A stretch of DNA of 64,000 nt from Brienomyrus brachyistius (GCF_023856365.1 NW_026042410.1:259501-323500), one strand, 5' to 3'. Positions 22,405 to 34,329 are shown, counted from the first letter of the stretch. Notes: generated from the sequence alone by a model not told the origin. Program-made: numbers and translations.

Positions 22405-23180
22405 CCATATAAAGGATACAAGATGTAAAGATGACAAATGACATGGCACACATTTGTTGTTTAGACTGTTGTGTCAGGTTAATTGAAAGCTGAAGGATCT
22501 TAGTGTTTACTAGTCTAAGTAACAGAATGTCTAAACACTGTGCTTGCCTTTATGGGTTTTTAAGCAGAACATATAGGTATAGAAACATATTAACATTACG
22601 TTTCACGATTCACTGACTGGAGAATAGGAGAATATACACATCAATATTACTACTTAAGTTAACTAACCCTAATCCCAACCCCTATTGGCACGGAGCCCGC
22701 CAGGGTTCAGGTGAGATATAAATCTGTAATCTGTATCAATGGTTTTGCTATCCATACCCACCCTATTAATGTTAGCTTCCCAGGGTTTCTTGTTAGACAA
22801 GCTCTGTGTCTCTCTATACCCCCATTTACTGCACGACTGATTGTCCATTTATAAAGAATCAAATAGGGTGAAGATGGTTTTAGTTTACAATTACTCTGGA
22901 AGGTGACCAGATTAAAAAAAACTAAATACCATGCCTACGTGTATGTAATCTCCATCACAGTCCCCATTTTCCCCATAATCCTCGTTTTGATAGTGCCAAT
23001 TTGTGTAATGTGAGTTTTTTTTTTTTTTTAAAAACTGTTATAGAAGAACATACTGGATGCCACATGTGTACAATTACCCCTTTCTAATTAGTGGGGTCCG
23101 TTGTGTCAGCTACAGCCTTTACTAACATACACATAAGTATACAGTCTTACAGCACTTTTGTTTTCCTTTTGTATTTAATG
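22405..23180. other. unassigned
   Basis: No gene or repeat family recognised; a poly-T tract lies at about 23014-23027. Confidence 0.35.
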
Positions 23181-23191
23181 GTTTTCCATTT

Positions 23192-23553
23192 AGGGGGCAG
23201 CATGGTGGTGCAGTGGTTAGCACTGTTGCCTCACACCTCTAGGGCCCGGGTTCGAGTCTCCACCTGGGTCACATGTGTGTGGAGTTTGCATGTTCTACCC
23301 ATGTCATCGTGGGGTTTCCTCCGGGTACTCTGGTTTCCCCCACAGTCCAAAAACATGCTGAGGCTAATTGGAGTTGCTAAATTGCCCATAGGAGTGTATG
23401 CGTGAGTGAATAGTGTGTGAGTGTGCCCTGCGATGGGCTGGCCCGCCATCCTGAGTTGTTCCCTGTCTCGTGCCCATTGCTTCCGGGATAGGCTCCAGAC
23501 CCCCCGCGATCCAGTAGGATAAGCGGTTTGGAAAATGGATGGATGGATGGACA
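23192..23553 (+). repeat. full-length tRNA-derived SINE with 11-bp target duplication
   Basis: A polymerase III A box (tggtgcagtgg) and B box (gggttcgagtctc) are followed by a conserved body (tggagtttgcatgttct, cagtccaaaaacatgctgag) and an L2-like tail ending aggataagcggtttggaaaa plus (tgga)n. The direct repeat gttttccattt flanks it at 23181-23191 and 23554-23564. Reference copy for the family in this window. Confidence 0.9.
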
Positions 23554-23639
23554 GTTTTCCATTTGAGGAATTAGCAAAAAACTGCAGTGCATGATGGGTA
23601 GGATCTAAAGGCTGCCTAACGCCCTTAATTTGTTTGCAA

Positions 23640-23870
23640 TTTCGCCAGGTAGGCTACCTTCTTTAAACTGCGTTTTGCTAGACTACACATTTCGAGATGT
23701 TTTATTGTAGTCTTGGTAAATATATATATATAGTTTAGCCTAACCCAGCCACTTAAGGGAGCAAGCCAGCTCAGGTAGGTGCCAGTCCCAAGCCCGGATT
23801 AATGGAGAGGGTTGGCGTCAAGAAATAAAGAGAAATAAAGACAACTAATACTCCTAGTTTGCGAGATCTG
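23640..23870. repeat. dispersed repeat, inverted relative to 13186-13420
   Basis: Same order of conserved blocks as 13186-13420 but on the opposite strand (gtaggctaccttctttaaac, taacccagccacttaaggga, ccagtcccaagcccggatta, gagggttggcgtcaagaaat). Confidence 0.7.
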
Positions 23871-23879
23871 ACTGCAATG

Positions 23880-24390
23880 GCAGCACTGCTACAAGGGTGT
23901 GGATAAATCTATACAAATATCACCTGCATGCACATTACTTCTTTTACAATAACCAACTCCTGATCCATACTGTTAGTCGTGAAAAAAAAAACTATCGTGT
24001 ACATAGAGGCCCTGTGTAAAAAGATAACTGCCAAGGAAAAGATCAAAAACATTTATTTCAAGGATACAAAGTTTTTATGGTCATGTACAGTGTACAGTGC
24101 AATTCTTATTTGATTAACTTGAATGTCTCCACAGACTAGACGATTAAACAAATAAAGCAGCGCAACATTACAATAACTAATAACAAATAAACAAAGCTCA
24201 CGAGTACTATTACAGTATTTATATCATTTATTTAAACTTAATTTTACCAGGTAAATTAACTACAAAGCAGTTACCACTGCTTTACCTGCTTCTCGGGAGA
24301 AATAGCAGATATACGTCATGTATGTGACTAAATTCTTAAGCCAATAAGGGCAAAGTTGTGTCGTAATGGAGGCGGATCCAGTTTGTGCAG
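23880..24390. other. unassigned
   Basis: AT-rich; no exon, RNA gene or recognised repeat. Confidence 0.35.
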
Positions 24391-25272
24391 CCGGTTAAAG
24401 ACACTACGGGCATGTAAATGGAGAACGAAATTATAGTTATAATTCGGCGTGTTCGCGAAAACGACTTCATTTATTTTCTTATTGATTTATCGACAGACCA
24501 TCATACTTTTTAGACGTTATAATAACAACACTCTATTGATCCCCAAAGAGAGAAATTCTCTCCTTGCCTGCCCCCTCTTACTGTCCATGATACACAAGCA
24601 CATATGTAGAAAAACGTCAGCTTGGAAGCCAAGGCTGGACTTAACCTACTCTATTCTGGTATTCTGTTCTCCCAAGTAAGGCATCCCAAGTTCGAATCCA
24701 ACTTCCGACAAAAGTTCTTCAATCGCTACAGCACAATTTGAGCCACTGATCGGCTTTAATTGCTTTGTTTTATTTTTGCGTTTCAGGCAAAACTACATAA
24801 CACTTAAAGACACTACGGGCATGTAAATGGAGAACGAAATTATAGTTATAGCGAATCTCCTACACACAATACCAAGGTTACCGAACTTTGGTCAGCTGGC
24901 CGGAGTGAGACGTTCAATTCCCGTAAGATTTCTTTGCGCCAGCCTGAGAGTCTGAAAACACGTCACACCAGATGCATGAGAGATGGAAACCTGGGATATT
25001 CAGTCGAATCAGATCAAATATGATGCTAAGTTAGTACTAAGTTAAAATATGTTCCGCACTTGTAACATGCACCCATGATTTGGAACAGCAGCATACCTGT
25101 CAAGGTTTGGATTTGAAAATAAAGGAAATTTTCCGGCACCCGCCGTGAGCCATCCGCAACCAGGCTCCAGTATCCCTTACATTTTAAGACAGGAAATATA
25201 AAATAATATAAATTATATAAAATATAATATAAATATAAATATAAATATATAAAATATATAAAATATATTTTT

Positions 25273-25345
25273 GGCCACAACCGGGATTCGAACCCCGGTC
25301 TCCCGTGTGAAAGGCAGCGATCTTACCACTACACTATCCAGCAAC
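25273..25345 (-). tRNA. tRNA-Glu(UUC)-like sequence, probably a pseudo-tRNA
   Basis: 73 nt on the minus strand with an A box tagtgtagtgg, anticodon loop ctttcac (UUC), and perfect B box ggttcgaatcc with a T-arm stem. The acceptor stem is poor, mostly G-U pairs with one mismatch, and the anticodon stem has an A-C mismatch. It lies inside the foldback repeat and has a sister at 26134-26206. Pol III boxes are intact but a functional tRNA is doubtful. Confidence 0.5.
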
Positions 25346-25860
25346 TATATAATATAATATATATATATATATTATAAAATAAATGAAGTCGTTTTCGCGA
25401 ACACGCGAACAGGGGCCGGACCGACTGTAGGGGGCGTGGCCAGAGACAGCCTGCTGACCATATATTTTATATATTTATATTTATATTTATATTATATTTT
25501 ATATAATTTATATTATTTTATATTTCCTGTCTTAAAATGTAAGGGATACTGGAGCCTGGTTGCGGTGGTGGGATGGCTCACGGCGGGTGCCGGAAAATTT
25601 CCTTTATTTTCAAATCCAAACCTTGACAGGTATGCTGCTGTTCCAAATCATGGGTGCATGTTACAAGTGCGGAACATATTTTAACTTAGTACTAACTTAG
25701 CATCATATTTGATCTGATTCGACTGAATATCCCAGGTTTCCATCTCTCATGCATCTGGTGTGACGGGAACGAGAAAGGAGAAAGCAGAGAACAAGAACAA
25801 GATTTGTAAATGGGACCCCCGGCATGAAAAATAGAATAGTTCTCGTCATTAGTGAACATG

Positions 25861-25962
25861 TGTCTCGTCATTGTGTATCATGGACAGTAAGAGGGGGATC
25901 AATAGAGTGTTGTTATTATAACGTCTAAAAAGTCTGTCGATAAATCAATAAGAAAATAAATG
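25861..25962. repeat. left arm of a perfect 102-bp inverted repeat
   Basis: Starts tgtctcgtcattgtgtatca and ends agaaaataaatg. Its reverse complement is found without a mismatch at 26381-26482. Confidence 0.92.
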
Positions 25963-26133
25963 TGATTTGAAAATAAAGGAAATTTTCCGGCACCCGCCGT
26001 GAGCCATCCCACCACCGCAACCAGGCTCCAGTATCCCTTACATTTTAAGACAGGAAATATAAAATAATATAAATTATATAAAATATAATATAAATATAAA
26101 TATAAATATATAAAATATATAAAATATATTTTT

Positions 26134-26206
26134 GGCCACAACCGGGATTCGAACCCCGGTCTCCCGTGTGAAAGGCGGCGATCTTACCACTACACTAGCC
26201 AGCAAC
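26134..26206 (-). tRNA. second tRNA-Glu(UUC)-like copy, probably a pseudo-tRNA
   Basis: Differs from 25273-25345 at only two positions. It has the same A and B boxes and ctttcac anticodon loop. The flanking AT-rich text is duplicated too, so the copies arose by segmental duplication and not by independent retroposition. Confidence 0.5.
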
Positions 26207-26380
26207 TATATAATATAAGGGAGATTTACGGGAAAATACTAATACGGGAGGACGGCGGGAAAGAGAAGTAAAATACGGTAGTTTCCCGGCCAAAACGGGA
26301 GACTTGACAGCTATGGCTGTCTCTGGCCACGCCCCCTACAGTCGGTCCGGCCCCTGTTCGCGTGTTCGCGAAAACGACTT

Positions 26381-26482
26381 CATTTATTTTCTTATTGATT
26401 TATCGACAGACTTTTTAGACGTTATAATAACAACACTCTATTGATCCCCCTCTTACTGTCCATGATACACAATGACGAGACA
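26381..26482. repeat. right arm of the 102-bp inverted repeat
   Basis: Exact reverse complement of 25861-25962. Confidence 0.92.
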
Positions 26483-26494
26483 TGGCCAGAGACA

Positions 26495-28526
26495 GCCTGC
26501 TGACCATCAAAAGAAAACAACTGGATGTGCATGTCAGGTATTGGGTGAATTATGAGAATGGCTCTCGAGTGCAGTCCTGGTTCTGGGATCACAGTACATG
26601 AGCCACTCCACCGCTGAAGACTTACTGGAGAAGTTTAAGGTAAGCCATTCAATAACATTTAAACTCATTAACGAACCCATGATTTTTAAATATCCATGGT
26701 TTATCTTTACATGTGTTTAAATGGGAGAACCATATTTATTGGTAAGCATATTTTAAAGATTTTATTGCTGCTTCATGGCTTTTGCTGCAAAAAAAATAGT
26801 TCATTGAGGAAATAGAATGTTTAAGTGTTGTGTAGCAACATGTACAGCTGTTGTACAGGCAAAAACTCTGGCTCAGTCCAAAGGAGGTGGATATAGGAAT
26901 GGCTGTCATCAAGGTGGGACTTCTGTGAATTCACTGGTATCTTTACATACAAATGTATCAAACAATTGTGAAGTAAAAAATATGTGAATAACATGGAGTT
27001 TGAGCTGGTTTGATATGTACAGCTGAGGTAGTGTTAACCTTGGGCTGAGTGTGCAGAAAGATTCTGGAAATTTGACAAACCATCTTTTTGTCAGAGACAG
27101 TCAGGAGCCAAAGGCAGTGGAAGTGACCTTGGTGTCCTTCAGATTAAAAAAAATTGCCAGATTGTGCTCTCAAAAATGTGCAAAAAGGCCTTGGATAAAT
27201 GCCCTCTGAAGTACTCGATTGTACATGAGATGACGTGCTTGGACCCAAACAAAATGCACACCAGCCAGATAACTGCCAGCAGAAAAGGAGAAATCTCATG
27301 CAGAAGTTTGCGCAGGAGAATCGGTTGGCAGGCAGGATATCTGCTGGTAAATCATAGGATAAGAATAGGATAGTTCAGAATATTATTTTTAAATTATGCT
27401 TTTCTTTTTTCACATCTAACTGAATCAGGGACGGATTACAAACCGGGTTAGCGGGGCCGCTGCCCAGGGGCCCTTGGGGTGCAGGGGGCCCGTGGGCCCC
27501 AAGCCCAAAACAATTTGCAACGCTTATCAGCAATGTATTTTCGTTTGTCTATTTTAGAGGGCCTACATTCTTTGATCCTCTGCCTACAAGGTCCCCTGAC
27601 CCTATAGGGAGGGTGTTTGGCTGCCAAGGGCCCTTGACTTGTGGTGGTTGTGGTGGTGGTGCAGGTGGTGGTGGTGGGGGGGGGCCTCGCGAACGTTTTA
27701 CCCAGGGGCCCACACAACCCATAATCCGTCCCTGAACTGAATAGTGTTAACACGTAGATTTTAGCAGTATTTAGAAGACCGACTCTTGGTGTTTGAAAAG
27801 AAGCATCAGCCCAGTTATATTTTCTTTGATGAGCCTAGAGATATCTCAAGATTAAATTAAAATGATTGCACATTTATGGTATCATAGGAAAATTGGGTTA
27901 TAAATCACTTTCCTATTCTACATGTGATTCTGTGTATTGACATTGTTGATCTGCATCTAATCTACTGTAATTAATGTAATTACAGGTGATGCAATATCCC
28001 AGCAGTCTGATAATCACCTGCACAATGAGGCAAAAGGCTTGGATTTTATATCCTTCATTCCTTCAGCACCATCCAAAGTTGATGTCTTTTTACATCAAAA
28101 AGTTAGTGGGCCTTATCCTGACCTCTGGATGTTCTGCAAGAACTTGCTGCTGCTGTCCTATGGGCAAGCCGAAGTGGAACGAATAGAGGTGGAGACCTGC
28201 AACTTATCAGAGGAAACAGTTGTTGCACAGAGGCTTATATGCGACCATGTCAGAGTGTGTGGGGGAGCAACCAAAGCGCCTCTGACCAAAGGTGAAAGAT
28301 GAGCGAAAAGCAAAAAAGAAAACTTGAGGAACTCAAGAGGAAGAGAGTCTCACTGGAAAGTGTATGTGAGAGTTTACAAAAGGATGCTGAGCACATGGCA
28401 GAGGAAGCAGAGAGTGCTGCTGGAACCAAAAGGGCAACATTACTTACCAAGTCCAATACTCTGAGCCGACGAGCGAAGGAGGAGAAAGAGCAGTTGGTGG
28501 TCTTAAATGCAGATACTGAAGAATAG
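26495..28526 (+). pseudogene. decayed hAT-derived, coiled-coil-ended fish repeat protein
   Basis: Three exon-like blocks in order. 26495-26640: VRYWVNYENGSRVQ, then after a frame change VLGSQYMSHSTAEDLLEKFK before gtaagc. 27120-27350: LSKMCKKALDKCPLKYSIVH, EMTCLDPNKM. 27986-28526: KVDVFLHQKVSGPYPDLWMF, LLLLSYGQAEVERIEVETCN and VVAQRLICDHVRVCGG, then after another frame change a charged coiled coil (EKQKRKLEELKRKRVSLESV ... TLLTKSNTLSRRAKEEKEQL). I recognise this arrangement from a multicopy fish protein family with a hAT-like (RNase-H/dimerisation) region. A usual segment after 'YGQAEVERG' is lost. The intron between blocks 2 and 3 carries a MITE. Frameshifts make it a pseudogene. Confidence 0.6.
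27426..27734. mobile_element. hAT-type MITE with perfect 8-bp target duplication
   Basis: Ends CAGGGACGGATTA and TAATCCGTCCCTG. Flanked by AACTGAAT at 27418-27425 and 27735-27742. The 309-bp interior is G/C-skewed (gggcccttgg, (ggtggt)n) and non-coding. It lies between exon-like blocks 2 and 3 of the hAT-derived pseudogene, so it is younger than that copy. Confidence 0.88.
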
Positions 28527-28559
28527 GCTACTGAACTGTGACTCCTAACACATCAAGAG

Positions 28560-29510
28560 TGAATCGGTGGAAACAAAAATATTTAGGTTCTTTGCATTTT
28601 TGGAGTATTTTACTTTCTGTGCCTGTTTGTACATTGTTCACAGCCATAATACTTTATAATTACAAGGTAGTTTTATGTTAGAGCTCTTGCTCCAATAAAT
28701 ATGTGCCTTGTAATTAACTAAATTCTAGGCTATTCAGTTTTTTTTGCCCTCGTGATGGTCGTGGGTTGTGAAAAAAGCCTTCTTCTTAGGGGTACCGCTG
28801 GGGCCAGCCGGGCGTATGTCGTGGCTTCAGTGAGTACTTATGTTTGTCATGCTGCCTGTGTACTTTATAGCGGCACAACATATTTCTGCAAATTGCATGC
28901 GTCAAATTGTCTGTCTCTCTTAAAAAATATGAAGTGTCACCAAAATTTTAAACGGGGAATCAATCTCAATGAAAAATATTCGTCAAGTAACGTTTCTACA
29001 ATAATATAGACATACTAATAATTATATATTAATAAATCGGATGAACGATGCATCCCAAATTGTATCCGCTGCGCACTTCTTAATCAGGGCAATCGCATCG
29101 TGGAGGTTTCTGCAGACGCCCAAAAAGACTTACTTAAGAAAACTGTTGCATGATAATTTGTACCATTTTCAAGGGTGGGGGGCGTGCAGTAGATGCCCCC
29201 TTTATTTTTGTGCTTCTGCCGTTCAAACCGAGCAGCACTGAGTTTGTCATGGCACCTGACGCCAAATCTACTGCTTAGCTGCTACAGACAGAACTATCTT
29301 CAAATCACCACTAGGGGGTGTCAATGCTGCAGCTTCGTTCTATGGTTGATCTTTTTCAAAGACAGTTTTTTTTCTCTCTCTCCACATAATCAACTTAACT
29401 GATTAGCGTGCTTTCATAGTAATGGTTTTTAATCCGTGTTAATCTTCTGAACAATGACTAGTAAAGGTTCTATGAGGTTGTCCTACTTACTATGGATTTT
29501 AAGTTTTTTA
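28560..29510. other. unassigned
   Basis: Contains a polyA-type signal (aataaat, about 28695) that could belong to the preceding pseudogene. Two overlapping short open frames at 29041-29402 (+) show no domain. Confidence 0.35.
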
Positions 29511-29518
29511 TCAAGGTG

Positions 29519-29660
29519 TTAAAACGTACCACAGTTGCCAGTCCTGTGTTTTATGTCTAGCAATTTGTACAGTTTCTTCAGTATAAACACATGCCATGAT
29601 CTGTGAGAATCTCCTCCAGAACTCTGCATTTCCTCAAGATCTTTTTGTAATATTGCATCA
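29519..29660 (-). mobile_element. Gypsy-type integrase scrap
   Basis: Minus strand reads through EILTDHG in one frame and FILKKLYKLLDIKHRT in another. This matches the 'LTDQGTNF.S..LKELY.LLGIK.IRT' stretch of Gypsy integrases around the second catalytic Asp. Too short and frameshifted to be active. Confidence 0.5.
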
Positions 29661-29764
29661 TGGCACTGCTCAGAACAACACAGATGGTGCATAACAACAC
29701 AAGGGAGTACAAGACAACATGGTGCAGAAACAGTGCGATACAAAGCAGGACAAAACTGGATGAT

Positions 29765-30065
29765 ACGTGGTCAGTGGTGGATAAAGTGCAGTAACAGCTG
29801 TACAGTGCAGCTGCCGTGGAAATGACTGTTACAGGGGATGCAAAAGCTGCAGGTTTGAATTGTTTGGCGAATGAAGCTGTTCATGAATCTGCTAGTCAGT
29901 GTTTGTGGATGGTGGTCAGAGTCCTGGATTATAGACTGAACCTTGTTACTGTGGCAGTTAAAGTACAGCTGGTCAATGGAGGGCAGTTCAGTGCGAATGA
30001 TGTTCTTAACAGACTTCGCAATGTACTGCCTTCCTGTCATGTGGCTCCACCATACCATAGTACTA
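29765..30065. other. unassigned, open on the plus strand
   Basis: A plus-strand frame (29816-30211) reads MEMTVTGDAKAAGLNCLANE and onward without a recognised domain. It ends inside the hAT-type repeat at 30077. Possibly an antisense LINE segment. Confidence 0.3.
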
Positions 30066-30076
30066 CTGTAAGAACT

Positions 30077-31087
30077 AGGGATGTAACGATACATTCAACT
30101 CACCATTTGATACGATTCACGATTCTGAGTTCACGATACAATTTTCTCATTTTTTGCAGAATGAGCTGCAGACAAATATATTCAAAAATATTCTTATATT
30201 TATCTTTCTGAACTGTTGACACTGTTGTGAACAGTGCAACTGAATTTGAATAAAATACTGTTGAAAAAAATCCCAAATCAAAATAAGTAAATAAAAAAAA
30301 ATAAATCAAATAAATAAGCTAAGGTTTGCATGTGCAGGTTTTTAGCGTGCTTTGCCCTTTTAATAATCTTCACTCAGCTCACGGTGGTGCCAGTGGACCT
30401 GTTTGTGTATGTTATCAGTCTATTACAATGTTTGCATGCAGTTTATGTCTTGTCTGTGCTTTTCTCGCTGTTTCCTCCTCGTTTGTGATTACCGGAAAGC
30501 TAATATGCTGCCACACCGCCAATTGAAGATCGGGCGGTGCGTCCATCCATCCATTTTCTGAAACCACTTAATCCCAACTGGGATCGCGGGGGAGACCGGA
30601 GCCTATCCCGGGAACAAGGGGCGCAGACAGGAACCAAGCCCAGGCAGTCACCTACACACCGCAGGTCGCACACACTCACACAACTACAGGGCCAATTTAG
30701 ACTCACCAGTCAACCTATCCTGCATGCTTTTGGACCGTGGGAGGAACCTGGAGTCCCCGGCGAAAACGGGGAGAGCATGCGAACTCCACACAGAAAGGGC
30801 CCTGGACCGAAGCCAGCACTAACCACTGTGCCGTCCTCAGTTTCAAATTCATTCATCATCTCGCGTTCGCTCAAAACCAAAAACTGACGTACGATGTCGA
30901 CGTGATACGCAGTGACATCTGACGTCAAACTCACATTGTGAAATCAAATGTAATATTACACCAGTTTTTCTGTTAAAGTACTGTGAAGTACTCCTACAAT
31001 AGTGATTCATTTTCCACATCAGCCGGTTTAAATCTTCATGCATTTGCACCGATTTTTAACTGATTTGTGATTCATCATTACATGCCA
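30077..31087. mobile_element. hAT-type non-autonomous element carrying a nested SINE
   Basis: The left end tagggatgtaacgatacatt is mirrored, with decay, by the right end gattcatcattacatgcca (reverse complement tggcatgtaatgatgaatc). The interior is non-coding and contains the SINE at 30538-30845. Confidence 0.5.
30538..30845 (-). repeat. SINE/L2-tail element of a second subfamily
   Basis: Minus-strand orientation: it begins with (ccat)n and ccattttctgaaaccactta, has gcctatcccgggaacaaggg and cttttggaccgtgggaggaa, and ends ccagcactaaccactgtgcc (A-box region). It differs from the main SINE subfamily at many positions. Confidence 0.7.
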
Positions 31088-31416
31088 GGGCCAGCAGCTC
31101 TGCATGGCTCGACCCTCATAAACATTCTCCACACATGCTGTTCAGGCAGTGGCCACAGAAATTCCCCCAGTGAACTTTATGCTTTCTGTCGGAGAGTATG
31201 CTGTGTTCTGGCCTTAAACCCTGCATACTACTTTGCAGACTTTGATCCTCTTAACAACAATTGGCATTTCTGGTGGCTGAATATCCATCCATCCGTCATC
31301 CAACTGCATGCTTAAAAGCTGTGAATAATAGTAATAATTCTTAAAATTGCAACTATCTAGAATTTCAGCCTAGTTACTCAGCTAAATTACTATTTAAACC
31401 TAGAATAATTTCTATA

Positions 31417-31773
31417 AGGGGCGGCATGGTGGTGCAGTGGTTAGCACTGTCGCCTCACACCTCTGGGACCCGGGTTCGTGTCTCCGCCTGGGTCACATGT
31501 GTGTGGAGTTTGCATGTTCTCCCCATGTCGTTGTGGGGTTTCCTCTGGGTACTCCGGTTTCCCCCCACAGTCCAAAAACATGCTGGGGCTAATTGGAGTT
31601 GCTGAATTGCCCGTAGGTGTGTGTGTGTGTGAGTGGATGGTGTGTGAGTGTGCCCTGCGATGGGCTGGCCCCCCATCCTGGGTTGTTCCCTGCCTCGTGC
31701 CCATTGATTCTGGGATAGGCTCCGGACCCCCCGCGACCCAATAGGATAAGCGGTTTGGAAAATGGATGGATGG
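31417..31773 (+). repeat. full-length tRNA-derived SINE with 12-bp target duplication
   Basis: Same family and layout as 23192-23553. Flanked by ataatttctata at 31405-31416 and 31774-31785. A (tg)n expansion lies at about 31617-31630. Confidence 0.9.
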
Positions 31774-31789
31774 ATAATTTCTATATGTG

Positions 31790-32995
31790 TGATAGAATCA
31801 AAAAATATTTTGTTTTACATATAAATCTTCACAAGGTGTATTACACATGGTATTCCCCAGACACCGCCACCCCAACAGATGCTTTGTTTGTTAAGACAAT
31901 AGCTCAGAAAGTGGTTGATCGATCTTTTGCAGCTTTTACCAAGGTTTGTACAAGCCAAAATTAAATTTTGAAACGGATCCCTGCCACACCCTGCCCTCCT
32001 GAACCTCCCGTTTCCTCCCTAGTGTGGTATAACGTGCCATGCCTGTTCCGCGTTTGTTTTACCTCTCCTTCCTGCCCTTGTGTTACTCATTTCAGGTGCC
32101 TCTAGTTTGCTCCCTGCTTAGCCTTGTATAAATGTGCTTCTCAGTCCTGCCTTTAATGTTGCTGCTGCTGTTTGCCTGTGTGTTCTTCCCTGCTTATGAT
32201 TCCCCCGTGATCCAGTTGTGATCCAGTTGTCTTCATATCATGTATTCACATTCCTCAGCTGAGAGTGAACAAAGTTCTGTGGAAAGTATCTGACTACAGA
32301 TAGACTTTCACCCAGTTCTCTGCGGGAGCTCTGATTACAGAGTGACTCCCCGACTACTTCTGAAGCCCTTCCTTAAGTATCCAGACCAGGTGATGGCATG
32401 TTTCTGAAGACTGACTAATTTCGGTCAATGGTTAATTTTAGGGGCATTGCTGACCTTGGTTCTCAAGTCCCCAGCCAATCAGATCACTTTAGGGGGTGGT
32501 TGTAATTCCCTTGTTCTACCATGAGAGAATCTCTCTCAGTTTGGTGGGTTGAGCCGAAGTTTCTGTATTTCTCTTAGGAAAAGCTATACTGCCTTAAATC
32601 TGAGAGTATAATACTCCTCGTCTCATGCCTATTCAAACGAGACCAAACATGCGTGTATTTGTCCCTAACATCTATGTGTGCTGAGTTATCCTGTTTATAG
32701 TGGAAAAGGTGTCTGTGTCTGGAGGCTGACAGCTGTTGTTGCTGTGGATTGATTGTGGAACTCTGGTCACTCCGGGGGTGAAAGGTCTTGCTTTTTCTGT
32801 GCTGCTCCAGTTATTCCTATCCAGTCTCTCAGGAGCCGGCAGGCCTTTGCCTTCCTTAAAAGGGGTGGTTTGACGAGTTGAGTCCAGTCTTGCCTGGGCC
32901 AGCGGAGCTCTGAAATAGACTGATGCAGGCTGATCAGAGTTGGGGCCTGCAGGACCTATAAGTTTTATGTCCTTACAGAATGTAAGTGGCATCAT
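31790..32995. other. unassigned; C/T-rich LTR-like stretch within
   Basis: 31985-32240 is rich in cct/ctgcc text with tataaatgtgcttc and looks LTR-like, but no termini were found. A minus-strand frame at 32672-32995 has no recognisable domain. A short plus-strand frame ending about 31964 (FVKTIAQKVVDRSFAAFTK then a gtttgt site) could be a lost exon. Confidence 0.3.
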
Positions 32996-32999
32996 ACTA

Positions 33000-34318
33000 A
33001 ACTAGTGGTGTTCGAACTAGCATGGAAAGAGGCTATGGGTAGCTACAAAAAGGCTCTTAGTGCCGCCAAATCATCTAGTATCTATCAGAACTAATTGAAA
33101 TAAACAAAAATAATCCTAGATTCCTATTTACTATGGTGTCCAAGCTGACTAATAACCAGACCACTGGTTATTTTCCAGTGACGACTTTATGAAACTTTTT
33201 GACCAAAAATATGCTCAATTAAACAGAACATTTTGAATATTGAATATTGGTTAACCAGTCAGAACTGATGTACTTAATTTTATCTTCAAATTCATCTACT
33301 TGTATGCTAGACCCTGTTCCATCAAAATTATTCAGCGATGCTCCCAGCATTGATTGAACCGCTACTAGCAATAGTTAAACTAAAACATATAATCATATTA
33401 CCCCAATTTTATCTTCACTGCACTGGCTGCCAGTTAGATTTCGTGTTGACTACAAAACACTGCTCTTAACCTATAAAGCTGTAAATGGTCTTGCACCGCA
33501 GTATGTGAGTGACCTCATTTGCGTTCCGAATCATACACTTAGATGACGAGATGGAGGTATTCTATCCGTACCCAGAATAAAGAACATTACCTTTGGGGGA
33601 AGAGCATTTGCTCATAAAGCACCACAGCTATGGAATAAACTTCCTATTAGTGTTCGGAACTCAGACACAATCTCTGCTTTTAAGTCAAGGCTTAAGATGT
33701 ACCTCTTTCGCCAGTCTTTTGGATAGTTAAATCTTCTTTTCTAAGGTGAATGGGAAATCTGGAGGTTCATAGTTATTTGAGATTGAAGGGGAAAGGGGGG
33801 ATTGGTGCTGTCGTCCTGCCACTCTCGCCGATCACTTAAGCTGTGGATGGGAGGTGGCTTGACGCCAAAACCTCTGTAAACCCTCATGCCTGTGCTTCCT
33901 TCCAGGTCACTCTTTTAGGCAGGCTGTCATAGTTGCTTTAGTCCTGCCGGTTAGGTGTAGGGCAATAACTCTTCTCCATCTTCTCTTTTTCGAGCTGATA
34001 CCGAGCCGACTACACCGTGTGAACCCGCACCTGGACTCCTGGATATAACTACATGAAACCAACTGGGACTTTATAACTATATGAACTCTAATGAATGTCA
34101 ATGTAAATGCAGTTTCATGCTCCTTGGTCGCCCAGAGGAGGATGGGGTCCCCTTCTGAGTCTAGGTTCCACTCAAGGTTTCTTCCTGCTAGAGGGAGTTT
34201 CCTTGCCACTGTCGCCTCAGGCTTGCTTGGTGGGGTTCTGGCCGGTTAAATGTAAAGTGCTTTGTGACAATGCATGTCGTTAAAAGCGCTATATAAATAA
34301 AATTGAATTGAATTGAAG
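33000..34318 (+). mobile_element. L2-clade LINE, internally deleted, complete 3' tail
   Basis: Plus-strand remnants in order: YKKALSAAKSSS..., LIEINKNNPRFLFTMVSKLT (33090-33160), STCMLDPVPSKLFSDAPSID (about 33290-33350), SLHWLPVRFRVDYKTLLLTY (33414-33474), KNITFGGRAFAHKAPQLWNK and FKSRLKMYLFRQSF. The polymerase core is deleted. The 3' UTR ends aagcgctatataaataaaat followed by (attga)n. Stops and frame changes mark it as inactive. Confidence 0.85.
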
Positions 34319-34329
34319 TGCTTCCTCAG

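Larger units (their letters stand above)
24393..26482. repeat. foldback region of nested inverted repeats
   Basis: Several segments occur repeatedly in both orientations: 24961-25259 is inverted at 25460-25765; about 25968-26206 repeats 25107-25345 directly; 25380-25455 is inverted at about 26310-26400; 25861-25962 is inverted at 26381-26482; 24455-24595 shares the same terminal text; and 24393-24441 is repeated at 24800-24849. It looks like multiple copies of one non-autonomous element that inserted into or recombined with itself. No transposase frame is present. Confidence 0.85.

Noticed and set aside
25273..25345. Functional tRNA-Glu gene
   Set aside because: The acceptor stem is mostly wobble pairs with a mismatch and the copy is part of a duplicated repeat; kept only as tRNA-like.
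31441..31744. Frames reading GTRQGTTQDGGPAHRRAHSH-like text, also at 23231, 37449, 40499 and 42004
   Set aside because: They recur in every copy of the tRNA-derived SINE and carry no constraint; not genes.
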